A DNA stretch of 64,000 nt from Mucilaginibacter geliditolerans (GTDB lineage: Bacteria; Bacteroidota; Bacteroidia; Sphingobacteriales; Sphingobacteriaceae): positions 186,001 through 250,000 of the forward strand of contig NZ_JACHBY010000007.1 of assembly GCF_014200495.1 (NCBI RefSeq). The letters are read 5' to 3'. Both the position numbers and the translations under genes were made by a program. This document shows, in pieces, positions 14,902 through 23,511 of this stretch; position 1 is the stretch's first letter; every line of letters starts with the position of its first letter. Under the pieces are notes generated by a model. It was not told where the DNA came from and made no database searches. It saw only the letters and a program-made list of their open reading frames with translations.

Positions 14902-17900
14902 TTAAAATGAAGCTTTCAAATTGATACCATAGTTACGCACTGATGGGTTTGCGTCAAACTCGAATCCTTGTTCGTTTCCGGCACCGCTTGCGTTTTCTTC
15001 AGGATCTGAATACGCGTTAGATTTTGGCGTCCATAAAAACAGGTTGTTACCGAACACCCCAATAGTTAATGCACCAAACGGCACGTTACCTAATTGCGCT
15101 TTGGTAAAAGTATAAGCTATATTAGCGGTGCGCATCTTAATATACGATCCGTCAATAATATCCATACCCGGTGTATTTGCTATTACGTTTGTATAGTAAT
15201 TATACACGGAGTAAGGTATGCTTGTATTGGGAACACTTTTTCCCGTAGCATCCAGGTAAACCGAATTAGGGAACGGCTGGCCATATCGGGGACCCGCGGT
15301 CTCAGCCGCAGTTCCTACGAAATCTGTTATATTCTTCGTGTTCGAATAGAATACACCACCGCGTTTAAGATCAAACAACACATTTAAAGAAAGCTGTTTG
15401 TATCTTACTGTTGTACCCAACGATGCCTGGAATTTAGGGTTATATGAACCTAAGTATTGGGCTTTTGTTGTAGGTACCGGTTGCCCGGTGGCTTTATTTA
15501 TAATGGTTCTTCCTTGTGCATCTGTTTGGTTGGTTACCCCATAAAATTCGCCATAAGGTAATCCTTTAGCTGCAACTATTGCCATGGAGCTGGTACCCCC
15601 TATTATTACCTGCTGAACACCATTTTGCAAAGAAAGTACATCGCTGTTATTTTTGGTAAATGTGCCATTTAAGTCCCAGCTAAAATCAGTTGTTTTAATT
15701 GGAGTTCCGCTGATAGTTACCTCGATGCCTTTATTTTGGACCTCACCTGTGTTTTCCTCATTAAAACCATATCCTGTTGAGTTAGGGATTGGGATGGCTA
15801 AGATTTGATTTTTCGAATGGTTAACGTAATAGCTGAAATCAAAAGAAAGCCGGCTTTGCAAAAATGATAATTCTGTACCAATTTCAAATGAGCTTGTTTG
15901 CTCTGGTTTAAGTGTAGGATTGCCAATTACTGATCCAATTTGCAGCGCAGGAACACTTCCGAATGGAAAAGCAGTATTACCAAAGGACCCATTAATAGTC
16001 GATCTCCCATAAGTGGTTGTCAATTCGTATGGGTTGGTATCGTTACCTACCTGCGCAAAACTCGAGCGTATTTTACCGTAACTTAAAACGTTAGAAATAT
16101 CGGAATTTTTAAGCAACTCGCTAAATACAAATGAGCCGCTTACGCTTGGATAAAAATAAGAGTAATTATTTACAGGTAATGTTGAAGACCTGTCGTTTCT
16201 TAATGTGCCTTCTAAAAACAGGTAATCTTTATACGAAAGATTTAAATCAGCGTAAAACCCTACCAGTCTTTGCCTGTCGATATCATCCTCAATTATGTTT
16301 ACCGGCCCGTAGCTATTTGCAAGGTTATACCAACCCGGAAGTACTAAACCACTGCTGGTGTTAGTGCTTGTTTGATTGGAAGTGGTAGAGCGTTCCCTGA
16401 TATTATTACCCAACAATAATGATGCATGAAAATCTTTACCAAAATCATGGGTTGCTGTAACCATTAAATCATGTACTACCTCGTTTACATTATATTGGTC
16501 CACTTCATAAGCTCCATTATTGGTAACCGCCCCCCAAAGTCCGCTTCCTGATTCATCAGCAGGCTGGAATGTATATTTAGGTGTAATTAGCTGCCTGCGG
16601 TCTGAGTACGAATCCACACCTACGCGTTCCACTATATTTAACCAGCTAAAGGCTTTATAAGCAAGGTTAACGGCACCTGTAACACGGTTAACATTATCAA
16701 GGTTACTAAAATTTTGAAGTACCCAATATGGGTTTAAAGCAAAAGCGCCATAAAAACCATACGTATTGGTAACCGAATTATACCCATTATACGGATTGTT
16801 CAGGTCTCCCATTTTATTAATAGGTATGTCCCTTGGTGTTTGCCATAAGTTGTTCAATATACCGTTTGCATTCTGTCCACCGGAAGGTACATTTGCCTGA
16901 ATTTTATTGTAATTAAAATTAATTGATGCAGTAAAATTATTTGCAAGCGTAGCTTTACCGTTAAACCTTACTCCATATTTATCATAAGAGTCGCTGTTAC
17001 CTGGAAATACACCATTGGAATTTAAGGAGTTTAAGGCTAAATAGAAGTTGTTTTTATCATTGCCGCCCGAAATCCCTGCACTGTTATCAGTGGCAAAACC
17101 GGTCTTAAAAAAATCTTTTATGTTGTTTGGCAAAGCCGAATATGGTTTGGTTTGAGTAACGCCATCAATTTCCTGCCCCCAGGGTTCTACTTTTCCGGTA
17201 AAAGGCGCTCCCCAGCTAAAGTTATCACTTGCATCATTTATGCCCGTAACGTAGCCGGGACTTGTAGCTGAACCTGACATATAGCCCTGGCCGTACTCAT
17301 TTTGAAAAGTAGGTAATTTCAGTACTGATGAGAATGTGTTTGTAGAGTTAAACGTTATCTCTAATTTTTTTGAATGGTTTGCGCCTGATTTGGTAGTGAT
17401 CATCAAAGCGCCATTGGATGCCCTCGAGCCATAAAGAGCAGCAGCAGCAGGGCCCTTTAACACCGTGATAGATGCTATATCATTGGGGTCAATATCATTG
17501 CCCCTGTTTCCAAAATCAACTGCTGATAAGCTATTTGCGCCGCCGGTAATAGTTGAATTGTCAATAGGCACACCGTCAACAACCAATAAAGCCTGGTTGT
17601 TACCGCTAATAGACGATCCACCGCGAAGAACAATCCTGGTTGAGCTACCTGGCGTATTTGCCGCTGAAGTGATGTTAACACCTGCAACCAAGCCTGTTAA
17701 TGAGGTAAGTGCGCTTGGATTACCACCCTCTGTTAGCTCCTTATTGCTTACGGTTGGTGCCGAGTAACCCAAAGTTCTTTTTTCTCTCTTAATATTGTTA
17801 GCGGTTACTACAACCTCGTTAAGCTCATTGCTTGCTGGTGTAAGCGTCGCATTCAATACATCTCCCTGCACGGTTAACTGCACCGGCAAATAACCAATAA

Positions 17901-18123
17901 AGCTAAATTCTAATACAGCGCCGTTAGGTGCACTTATAGTGTATTTGCCTGCACTATTGGTTTGTGTGCCAACTTGTGTCCCTTTTATCTTTACGGTTAC
18001 TCCCGGAACGACTAAGCCATCGTCTTTGCCTGTTACCGTACCGGTAACAGTGCGGTTTTGGGCAAAAGCCTGACAGAAAACCACCAGGCATAACCCTATA
18101 ATTAAAAGTATTTTTTTGTTCAT
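14902..18123 (-). CDS. SusC/RagA TonB-linked outer-membrane transporter
   Basis: 1073 residues. Signal peptide NKKILLIIGLCLVVFCQAFA, a carboxypeptidase-regulatory-like domain (residues about 20-105, VTGTVTGKDDGLVVPGVTVK), the SusC signature ahead of the plug, the plug domain (LVVDGVPIDN, IASITVLKGPAAAALYGSRA), and a 22-strand barrel ending in NLKASF. It imports ligand bound by the SusD partner using TonB energy. A TTG at 18132 would give three more residues, but the ATG at 18123 starts the signal peptide normally. There is no N-terminal STN domain, so no direct signalling to an anti-sigma factor. More than 500 bp of upstream DNA separates it from the next gene. Confidence 0.93.
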   Translation of the reverse strand: MNKKILLIIGLCLVVFCQAFAQNRTVTGTVTGKDDGLVVPGVTVKIKGTQVGTQTNSAGKYTISAPNGAVLEFSFIGYLPVQLTVQGDVLNATLTPASNELNEVVVTANNIKREKRTLGYSAPTVSNKELTEGGNPSALTSLTGLVAGVNITSAANTPGSSTRIVLRGGSSISGNNQALLVVDGVPIDNSTITGGANSLSAVDFGNRGNDIDPNDIASITVLKGPAAAALYGSRASNGALMITTKSGANHSKKLEITFNSTNTFSSVLKLPTFQNEYGQGYMSGSATSPGYVTGINDASDNFSWGAPFTGKVEPWGQEIDGVTQTKPYSALPNNIKDFFKTGFATDNSAGISGGNDKNNFYLALNSLNSNGVFPGNSDSYDKYGVRFNGKATLANNFTASINFNYNKIQANVPSGGQNANGILNNLWQTPRDIPINKMGDLNNPYNGYNSVTNTYGFYGAFALNPYWVLQNFSNLDNVNRVTGAVNLAYKAFSWLNIVERVGVDSYSDRRQLITPKYTFQPADESGSGLWGAVTNNGAYEVDQYNVNEVVHDLMVTATHDFGKDFHASLLLGNNIRERSTTSNQTSTNTSSGLVLPGWYNLANSYGPVNIIEDDIDRQRLVGFYADLNLSYKDYLFLEGTLRNDRSSTLPVNNYSYFYPSVSGSFVFSELLKNSDISNVLSYGKIRSSFAQVGNDTNPYELTTTYGRSTINGSFGNTAFPFGSVPALQIGSVIGNPTLKPEQTSSFEIGTELSFLQSRLSFDFSYYVNHSKNQILAIPIPNSTGYGFNEENTGEVQNKGIEVTISGTPIKTTDFSWDLNGTFTKNNSDVLSLQNGVQQVIIGGTSSMAIVAAKGLPYGEFYGVTNQTDAQGRTIINKATGQPVPTTKAQYLGSYNPKFQASLGTTVRYKQLSLNVLFDLKRGGVFYSNTKNITDFVGTAAETAGPRYGQPFPNSVYLDATGKSVPNTSIPYSVYNYYTNVIANTPGMDIIDGSYIKMRTANIAYTFTKAQLGNVPFGALTIGVFGNNLFLWTPKSNAYSDPEENASGAGNEQGFEFDANPSVRNYGINLKASF

Positions 18124-18640
18124 GTTAATCAATTTTAGAAGTGTTTTTTCTTGAATATGTTGTTTCCCCTTGTAGTAACGTCTTGAGTTGTGCGCACCAA
18201 AAAGGAAAATTGGAGTGTAGATAGTCCGGAGATTGTAATGGAATATCTCCCTTTTGGGTACGTCGCGACCCTGTTGTTTGACTCCTTAATTTTTACGGAT
18301 CTACCTGGAATCGGAAGATGTTCTTTTTTCACAGTAACCAGGCCGGTAATTATTCCGTCATATGCCCGCTAATCTGTGTAAATAGGACTATTCAGATTAG
18401 TTAACGCCTATCAGCCATCATCAAATCCTTCAAAACCGTTGCTGATAGAGTAAAGTTGAAATGACATAATGCGTTTCATAATGAAAAAGTGAGGTTTCAG
18501 TTAATAGATTTTGGTAAATCTTATCGACTTTATGTAGTAATGTATTTGAAAGTGTAATTTTAAAGCAAAATGATAGCACTAAATATTCCGAAATGACCAA
18601 GTTCGACGTGCGATGGCAAGGGAGAGTTGCGGGTAGTTTA
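18124..18640. other. 517-bp upstream region of susCD, no gene seen
   Basis: AT-rich with no convincing coding frame; a 65-codon minus-strand frame (18135-18332) has no recognisable features. An 8-bp inverted repeat ctaatctg/cagattag (18369-18376 and 18393-18400) is a possible operator. The susC promoter must lie here, but I cannot place a good TAnnTTTG element with confidence. Confidence 0.4.
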
Positions 18641-18680
18641 TAAATAAAAAAGGATTGCTCACCTCGCGTGGCAATCCTTT
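18641..18680 (-). terminator. Rho-independent terminator of the VOC-AraC operon
   Basis: Stem aaggattgc (18650-18658) with gcaatcctt (18671-18679); on the minus strand it is followed by a run of T (complement of 18646-18651). It lies about 100 nt past the araC-family stop. Confidence 0.75.
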
Positions 18681-18782
18681 AATTAACTATTAACTGATCG
18701 TTATTAACAAAACGACTCGTTATTGGCAAACCTAGCTACTTGCTAAGAAGTAAAATGTTCGAAAAAAACCAATATTAGCACT

Positions 18783-19664
18783 TTAATTAATCACATGATG
18801 TGAAGTCCTATATTTCAGCGGAGTAATCTTATGGCGTATTTTGAACAATTTAATAAATGTACTTGGAGAATCGAGCCCAACAGTGTTTACAATTTTATTT
18901 ATCGGATAAGACGTGTTTTTAAGCAAAAATTCGGCTTGCTTTAGCCTTATGTTTATCAGAAACTGGTGGGGTGTTGTATGATATGCCTGCCTGAATGAGC
19001 GGATCAGATGCGTTGCCGACATACATGAATATTTTGATAATTCATATATATTGATTTTTTGATCAAAATTTGAATATAAATATTCTTTGGCAAGGCTAAG
19101 TCGCCTATAGATTTCTTTTCGGGTTACAAATTGAAGATCTTTAAGTCTTTCTTCCACAAAAAGCATATCTTTTTGGTAAAGCGTACAATAATTTAGTAAA
19201 ATATGATAGAGGAATTCATTTAATAATAATTCATCTTGACAGTTTGATCTTATCAAAACTTTTAAATGCTCTATATTATATTTTAGATCCCCAAGTAGCG
19301 GAAAAATAGTTTCATTGAAAGTTAAATTTTGTGATAGTAGATGGTTTCCATAACTATCTGGAAAAGAATTATCATTTTTAAGAAATGATGTTTTAAAATC
19401 ATCTATAAATCCTTTGTCAAAACTGATTGAAAGTTTTTGAACAGGGCTATCAGAGTCAATTATATCAGAATAAAGCGTTCCAGGGTTAATCGCCAGGAAA
19501 TTGTGAGGGAATAAACGCAATTTCTTTTTATTTAAAACGAATTTTTCATTCCCGTTGAAATTGACATGTAAACTAAAGTTATTGTTCACCTCGGTTAGGT
19601 TTTTATAGGTCAGTTTACTTGAATAAATACGATTTTCGTTACTTAATTTTAACACACTTTCCAT
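18783..19664 (-). CDS. AraC-family transcriptional regulator
   Basis: 293 residues. N-terminal part is a cupin-like ligand-sensing region (LHVNFNGNEKFVLNKKKLRL). The C-terminal 100 residues hold two helix-turn-helix motifs: INIYELSKYSCMSATHLIRS, then FRQAYHTTPHQFLINIRLKQ, then the second helix-turn-helix INKIVNTVGLDSPSTFIKLF. DNA-binding activator or repressor of unknown target. It follows the VOC gene by 5 nt on the same strand, so the two are co-transcribed, and the VOC protein may act on or report the inducer. The coding sequence is notably AT-rich compared with the flanking core genes, which together with the broken genes next door hints at acquired DNA. Confidence 0.88.
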   Translation of the reverse strand: MESVLKLSNENRIYSSKLTYKNLTEVNNNFSLHVNFNGNEKFVLNKKKLRLFPHNFLAINPGTLYSDIIDSDSPVQKLSISFDKGFIDDFKTSFLKNDNSFPDSYGNHLLSQNLTFNETIFPLLGDLKYNIEHLKVLIRSNCQDELLLNEFLYHILLNYCTLYQKDMLFVEERLKDLQFVTRKEIYRRLSLAKEYLYSNFDQKINIYELSKYSCMSATHLIRSFRQAYHTTPHQFLINIRLKQAEFLLKNTSYPINKIVNTVGLDSPSTFIKLFKIRHKITPLKYRTSHHVIN

Positions 19665-19669
19665 GCTTT

Positions 19670-20038
19670 CTAGTCTTCTATATACGATCTTTCTTCCAGT
19701 AAAATAAATTGATTCCCTTCCTTATCGGTAAATTCTGCTATCATTCCTGCCGAAACGTAGTACGGTTTATGGTTAAAAACAACCCCGTTTTTAGTGATTT
19801 CATGGTATTGCTTGAGGCAATTTTCAGTATTAAAAATGATAACAGCTTTTTGGTTTAAGGTAGATCTGTTTGGTATGATCGCTACGTGTATGTCGCTATC
19901 GTTATTACTTAACAATTTGCAACGTACGTTTGGCCATAATTCCAGCTCTCCCGTATGCTTGAACCCCAAAAAATTCACAAAAAAGGTTTCTTCTTCAGCG
20001 GTATTTCCTGAAGGGATTGTAACGTATTTTATTCTCAT
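19670..20038 (-). CDS. VOC-superfamily (glyoxalase/bleomycin-resistance-like) protein
   Basis: 122 residues, a single vicinal-oxygen-chelate domain: start RIKYVTIPSGNTAEEETFFV, mid strand DIHVAIIPN, and C-terminal AEFTDKEGNQFILLEE, the usual end of VOC domains with the metal-ligand Glu position. Members chelate a metal and act as lyases, dioxygenases or antibiotic-binding proteins; the sequence does not tell which. It begins the two-gene unit with the AraC regulator 5 nt downstream. Confidence 0.75.
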   Translation of the reverse strand: MRIKYVTIPSGNTAEEETFFVNFLGFKHTGELELWPNVRCKLLSNNDSDIHVAIIPNRSTLNQKAVIIFNTENCLKQYHEITKNGVVFNHKPYYVSAGMIAEFTDKEGNQFILLEERSYIED

Positions 20039-20156
20039 TAGGTAAAAAATTAGTAGATTTTCCCGTATTGGGATATTTTTTATAATATTTTAATTAGATC
20101 TCTCCAATTAATTATTGTTTCATCGCTTGGTTTTTATTTTTTTAAATTATAGTAGG

Positions 20157-20536
20157 TCAGTATGCAGTAAATTCTTTCTGAAAAACTCCAGGGTTCATCT
20201 CCATGGTGATCAACCGGTTCCGGTTATAACCAAAGGCCGGTTTTGGGAGTATTGGATTTGTTTAAAGGTGATGATCGTCCCGATGATCAAGGTAATAGAA
20301 ACGGTAAATGGTATGACTACCAGAACACGACGAGGCAGCGCCAAAAAGCGTCCAACATTGAAGATGCCGCCTTCACGTGTGCGTTTTTCGCTCCGGGCGG
20401 TACTCAGGTTCATGAAATTGATACAAGCTAAAAGCAAGACAAACATTCCGAATAGCCAGGCATAAGTAATTTCCCCACCTGCGCCATCCAGCCTTAAAGT
20501 TTGATCCGTATTCTCAAAAAACTCACCCATTTTCAA
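20157..20536 (-). pseudogene. Remnant of FtsX/MacB-type ABC transporter permease
   Basis: The minus strand reads TYAWLFGMFVLLLACINFMN followed by LSTARSEKRTRE, a diagnostic stretch of Bacteroidota MacB-like permeases. It then jumps directly to RRVLVVIPFTVSITLIIGTI and FKQIQYSQNRP, which in intact proteins lies much further along, so an internal segment is deleted. A frameshift follows: after QNRP the expected GYNRNRLITMEMNPGVF continues in another frame to a TGA at 20157-20159. An intact gene would be about 800 residues. No other part is visible, so this is a decayed fragment. Confidence 0.8.
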
Positions 20537-20755
20537 TTGCCTTATAACGATAAGACAAGCGTTACCTTGAATAAGTTACAAAAAGATAAATATTTGAAGG
20601 CAGCGACCCCATATCCATTTTATGGTTTGCTTATTTTGTCCTGCTGGCCGGGTTCAGTTTTAGTTCAGAGCAGTTTAAAGGTTTTAGCTATGTTATATAT
20701 GAGTACACTTGATAACCAGCAAGCGACCCGATAAACCTTTATCATATTCTCAAAC

Positions 20756-20911
20756 ATGCATCTTCAATCTATTTCAGTCAAAAATTTCAGGCGTTTAAAA
20801 GATGTCCGGATCGATCTTGAAAAAGAAACCCTCATTTTTGTCGGTTCTAACAACAGTGGGAAAACTTCGGCAACTTATATTCTGCATCGTTTCCTTGATC
20901 CAAAGCTTTAG
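20756..20911 (+). pseudogene. Truncated N-terminus of an AAA/OLD-type ATPase
   Basis: ATG at 20756 gives 51 codons: SISVKNFRRLKDVRIDLEKE, then LIFVGSNNSGKTSATYIL with a Walker A motif (GSNNSGKTS), ending at TAG 20909-20911. This is the start of a RecF/OLD-like ATPase, a group that includes many phage-defence endonucleases and retron or PARIS-like effectors, but normal members exceed 500 residues and the remainder is missing. The minus-strand collagen-like gene ends 6 nt beyond, so the junction where the ATPase was cut lies just there. Confidence 0.65.
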
Positions 20912-20917
20912 TTTACT

Positions 20918-22261
20918 TCATGGATTGGTCATTGTAAAAGTCACATTTCCCGCCTGCCCATCAGCTCCATCAGAACCAGACCGGCCATCCTGGCCATTTA
21001 AACCACTATTCCCATTCGGGCTTCCGGCGCCCCCGCTTCCACCTATGCCACCTTTGCCGGCCCGGCCCCCTGATCCGCCTTTACCCGGGATACTAATTGC
21101 TTTAATCAGGTTTAGAAATGGTTTAACAGCTGGCGAATAAATAATAGTAATGTTTCCGCCACTACCCCCGGTATCGCCGTCCTGGCCATTCCCACCATCC
21201 TGACCGTTGCTGCCATCTCCACCCGGACCAGTTATTAAATTGGTAGTAGTGGAAGTTGTTCCATCGCTATTGGTTGTAGTTTCTACATCAGTCGAAACTG
21301 TTCCGGGCGATCCCGTTGTACCGGCAAAACCATCCATGCCATTTATACCATCACTGCCATCTGCACCTTTACTTGAAATAGCAATCGAGCCTCCATTTGT
21401 ATTGATCCAATAATTATAGGTTTTTTGCGTAGCATCATTTACTATCTTAATTTTTAGCAATTGAGCATTGATAATCGAATCGTGATAAATATCTGCCGTT
21501 ACGTTTAAGCCATACCCTGCTCCGCTCGATTGTATGTTGCACTGATAGTTTGCAACATAATCGAGTAAAACGTTAAGCGTATCGGTTATAGTGGTGTTTT
21601 TAGCAAATAAAGCTATCAACTGTATTTTATCATTTTTAATTTTGGTAGGGTCTTTATTGATTTCTAAATCGTCTTTTGATTTAGAAATATGAACACCGTT
21701 AAACAGGAAAACAAAATCTTTTAAATTCTTCTTCACCGGGGCCCACTTGTCAATGAACATTTTGTTATCAAAGTATTTTCGCACACCAAACTGGACATGG
21801 TCGCCAGGAGCTTTAGAGAAATTCCCTGTGGTTAAAATATTTATCTTCGTTTCATAATTATAGGGTATTTTTTGACTGAATAACCAGTTTCCTTTACTGC
21901 TGAAAAATAAAAATGATTTTTTTGTGTAGACATTAACTGTTAATGAATCTCCTTTTTTATAGTCTTTTCCACTTCCTTTTATTTTAATTTTTCCATTTGA
22001 GTAACTGCCGCTATCCACTTCTATTTTATATTTCGACCAATTATCAGCACCATTTAAAAAACCTTTGGTTTGTGATTTTTGTCCCTTGCCAGATATGGCT
22101 GTGATGCCTATAGGCAACGAATTGCCTTTTATGCGTAATACAGCCGAATTGTATTCAAGAAGATATTTTTGCGTGTCTGCTTTTGCGTTACTAACGCGCG
22201 ATTGAGCAATTATTGGAAAGCACCAAATTAAAGAGAGAAGAATTGTAATAAAGAATTTCAT
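20918..22261 (-). CDS. Secreted protein with collagen-like Gly-rich C-terminus
   Basis: 447 residues with signal peptide (FFITILLSLIWCFPIIAQ). Residues about 25-290 form an unrecognised, beta-rich, Lys-rich domain. From about residue 300 on come Gly-X-Y-like tracts (GADGSDGINGMDGFAG, GGDGSNGQDGGNGQDG, GKGGSGGRAGKGGIGG and more), interrupted by a Thr/Ser-rich linker (TTTNSDGTTSTTTN) and a hydrophobic beta segment. The repeats resemble bacterial collagen-like or Gly-rich stalk sequences used for surface display or adhesion. Proline is scarce, so a stable collagen triple helix is doubtful. No T9SS C-terminal domain is seen. It sits in the decayed 18.6-23 kb region and may be cargo of that island. 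Confidence 0.65.
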   Translation of the reverse strand: MKFFITILLSLIWCFPIIAQSRVSNAKADTQKYLLEYNSAVLRIKGNSLPIGITAISGKGQKSQTKGFLNGADNWSKYKIEVDSGSYSNGKIKIKGSGKDYKKGDSLTVNVYTKKSFLFFSSKGNWLFSQKIPYNYETKINILTTGNFSKAPGDHVQFGVRKYFDNKMFIDKWAPVKKNLKDFVFLFNGVHISKSKDDLEINKDPTKIKNDKIQLIALFAKNTTITDTLNVLLDYVANYQCNIQSSGAGYGLNVTADIYHDSIINAQLLKIKIVNDATQKTYNYWINTNGGSIAISSKGADGSDGINGMDGFAGTTGSPGTVSTDVETTTNSDGTTSTTTNLITGPGGDGSNGQDGGNGQDGDTGGSGGNITIIYSPAVKPFLNLIKAISIPGKGGSGGRAGKGGIGGSGGAGSPNGNSGLNGQDGRSGSDGADGQAGNVTFTMTNP

Positions 22262-22483
22262 AGGTGTCGATAGGGCTAACTAACCTTCGTTAAAACTAAG
22301 ATAAGTAAATGCCGAAAAGGTTTAAGTAAAGGCTGAATTAAAATGTTCTGGTTAGTTGTGAAGTATTTTTTGGAAGAAATTATCGAACACCTATTTTTAG
22401 AACTTGGTAAGTGGCATAATATGTTATTAAATAGGTATTTAATGGAATGAAAATGGGAGATATTTATAATTGAGTATCTCCCC

Positions 22484-22520
22484 TAGTGGAGTGGGTGGGA
22501 TCACGATCGAACCCCTGATA
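22484..22520 (-). other. tRNA/tmRNA-like 3'-end sequence, possible attachment scar
   Basis: tagtggagtgggtgggat then, after 5 extra bases, tcgaaccc closely parallels the tmRNA 3' end at 23042-23068 (aagtggagccggagggat, tcgaaccc), in the same orientation. The T-arm-like ggttcga is preserved. No tRNA 5' half is found to pair with it. It could be the distal copy of an attachment site from an element that used ssrA, now degraded; alternatively a tRNA relic. Confidence 0.3.
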
Positions 22521-22605
22521 TCCCTTTTGATGTTTTTAGAAACCGTTGAGACTGTTCAAAGAGTCGTATATTAGAGCTGTTGGATATTTAAAAAAATGTA
22601 GCAGA

Positions 22606-22833
22606 ATGTACAGTAAAGCAGCGTTCGATGCAAAGGTCAAAAACTGGCTCAACGAACAGATCCGGAAAAGCGTAGTAAAAGAAGTTACAGAGTGTTACGA
22701 CTTAATGGACAAGGACAGCGCTAACCACTGGAACATTTTCAGGATTTGTAAAAAGCAATTAAATGATGTACGGTCAAAAATCGTTTTGAGTTATGTTAAG
22801 ATTCTTGAATTAGTGGTCCTTATTTATAAATGA
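22606..22833 (+). CDS. Orphan small protein of unknown function (possibly interrupted by a TGA)
   Basis: 75 residues from the ATG at 22606 (the frame is open a further 20 codons upstream). Charged and helical, for example FDAKVKNWLNEQIRKSVVKE and DSANHWNIFRICKKQLNDVR. No family recognised. After the TGA at 22831-22833 the same frame continues open to a TAA at 22960-22962 with protein-like composition (RPLKHLSHVREDFKSICSIK), so the gene may have lost its C-terminus by one nonsense mutation. It lies between the tmRNA-like scar and the tmRNA gene, where integrated elements often leave debris. Confidence 0.4.
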   Translation: MYSKAAFDAKVKNWLNEQIRKSVVKEVTECYDLMDKDSANHWNIFRICKKQLNDVRSKIVLSYVKILELVVLIYK

Positions 22834-22998
22834 TACTACCGTCCGCTCAAACATCTTTCGCATGTCCGTGAAGATTTTAAAAGTATCTGCTCAATAAAAG
22901 GGGTTGATCATCATGAATTATGCAGCCTCATACTAAGCCAACTTCATCCAGGTATCGATTAATCATATTTCTATATATAAGGTTAAAGTTACATTTAT

Positions 22999-23042
22999 AA
23001 AACGATAAAACCCAACCTTAAAAGGTTGGGTTTTATCGTTTT
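22999..23042 (-). terminator. Terminator downstream of ssrA
   Basis: A 21-bp perfect stem, starting aaaacgataaaaccc at 22999 and closing at 23042, with the loop at 23020-23021. It ends within 4 nt of the tmRNA 3' end and is followed on the minus strand by T-rich DNA (complement of 22993-23000). Confidence 0.85.
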
Positions 23043-23045
23043 AAG

Positions 23046-23412
23046 TGGAGCCGGAGGGATTCGAACCCTCGTCCAAACATGGTATAAGGTAAGCTTTCTA
23101 CATGCTTAGCTTCTGTTTAATTGTAGGGAAGGGGAAGGCCAGTTGCTTGCCTGTACCGTCTTCCTTAGGTGCTTTGTTTCGCCTGCTATGCACACCATTA
23201 AGCAGGCTATTTTCATCTTTCGATGCCCCTGGTGCCGATCCGATGAAACGGAAAACCGGCGGGACAAAAGCTAGCTAAATTCTAAATTAAGCAGCTAAGG
23301 CGTAAGTATTTTCGCCATTTGTAAGTTTGAGCGTTCAGATTTAAGCGCTAATTCACCCAACGCGCTGCATGCTTACTTACTTATCTCCATCCTGTCAATT
23401 CCGGTCGACCCC
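23046..23412 (-). ncRNA. ssrA: tmRNA (trans-translation RNA)
   Basis: The 5' end GGGGUCGACCGG (complement of 23401-23412) and the 3' end GGGTTCGAATCCC plus CGGCTCC and discriminator A (23046-23066) form the tRNA-like acceptor (GGGGUCG with CGGCUCC) and T arm. The tag ORF at 23287-23316 (minus) encodes GENTYALAA followed by TAA, the Bacteroidota form of the degradation tag ending in ALAA. CCA is not encoded: after the discriminator come C, T, T, so it must be added. It rescues stalled ribosomes with SmpB and marks the nascent chains for ClpXP, whose genes are in this window at 60.0-62.1 kb. Length of about 367 nt is normal. Confidence 0.95.
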
Positions 23413-23441
23413 ATTTTTTTAGTTAGACCCTCAGAAAGAGT

Positions 23442-23463
23442 AAAGCTTACAAAAGTAAGCTTT
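23442..23463 (-). promoter_or_regulatory. 22-bp palindrome with embedded -7 element upstream of ssrA
   Basis: aaagcttac-aaaa-gtaagcttt is a perfect inverted repeat with a 4-nt loop. Read on the minus strand it contains TACTTTTG (23450-23457), a full match to TAnnTTTG, which would start transcription about 30 nt before the tmRNA 5' end, compatible with RNase P processing. The same hairpin could equally be the terminator of the aminotransferase gene that stops at 23512. Confidence 0.4.
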
Positions 23464-23511
23464 TTAGCCGGATAAGTAAAGACTTTTGACTTTCTACTTT
23501 TGACTTTTAAC

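Noticed and set aside
13397..18123. Full polysaccharide utilisation locus
   Set aside because: Only susC and susD are present; no glycoside hydrolases, sulfatases or sensor/sigma genes adjoin, and the GH76 gene is 35 kb away.
18135..18372. Overlapping 60-65-codon frames upstream of susC
   Set aside because: Both strands open by chance in the susC leader region; no protein-like features.
20756..20911. Active anti-phage defence gene
   Set aside because: Only the first 51 codons of the ATPase remain and no nuclease domain or partner gene is present.
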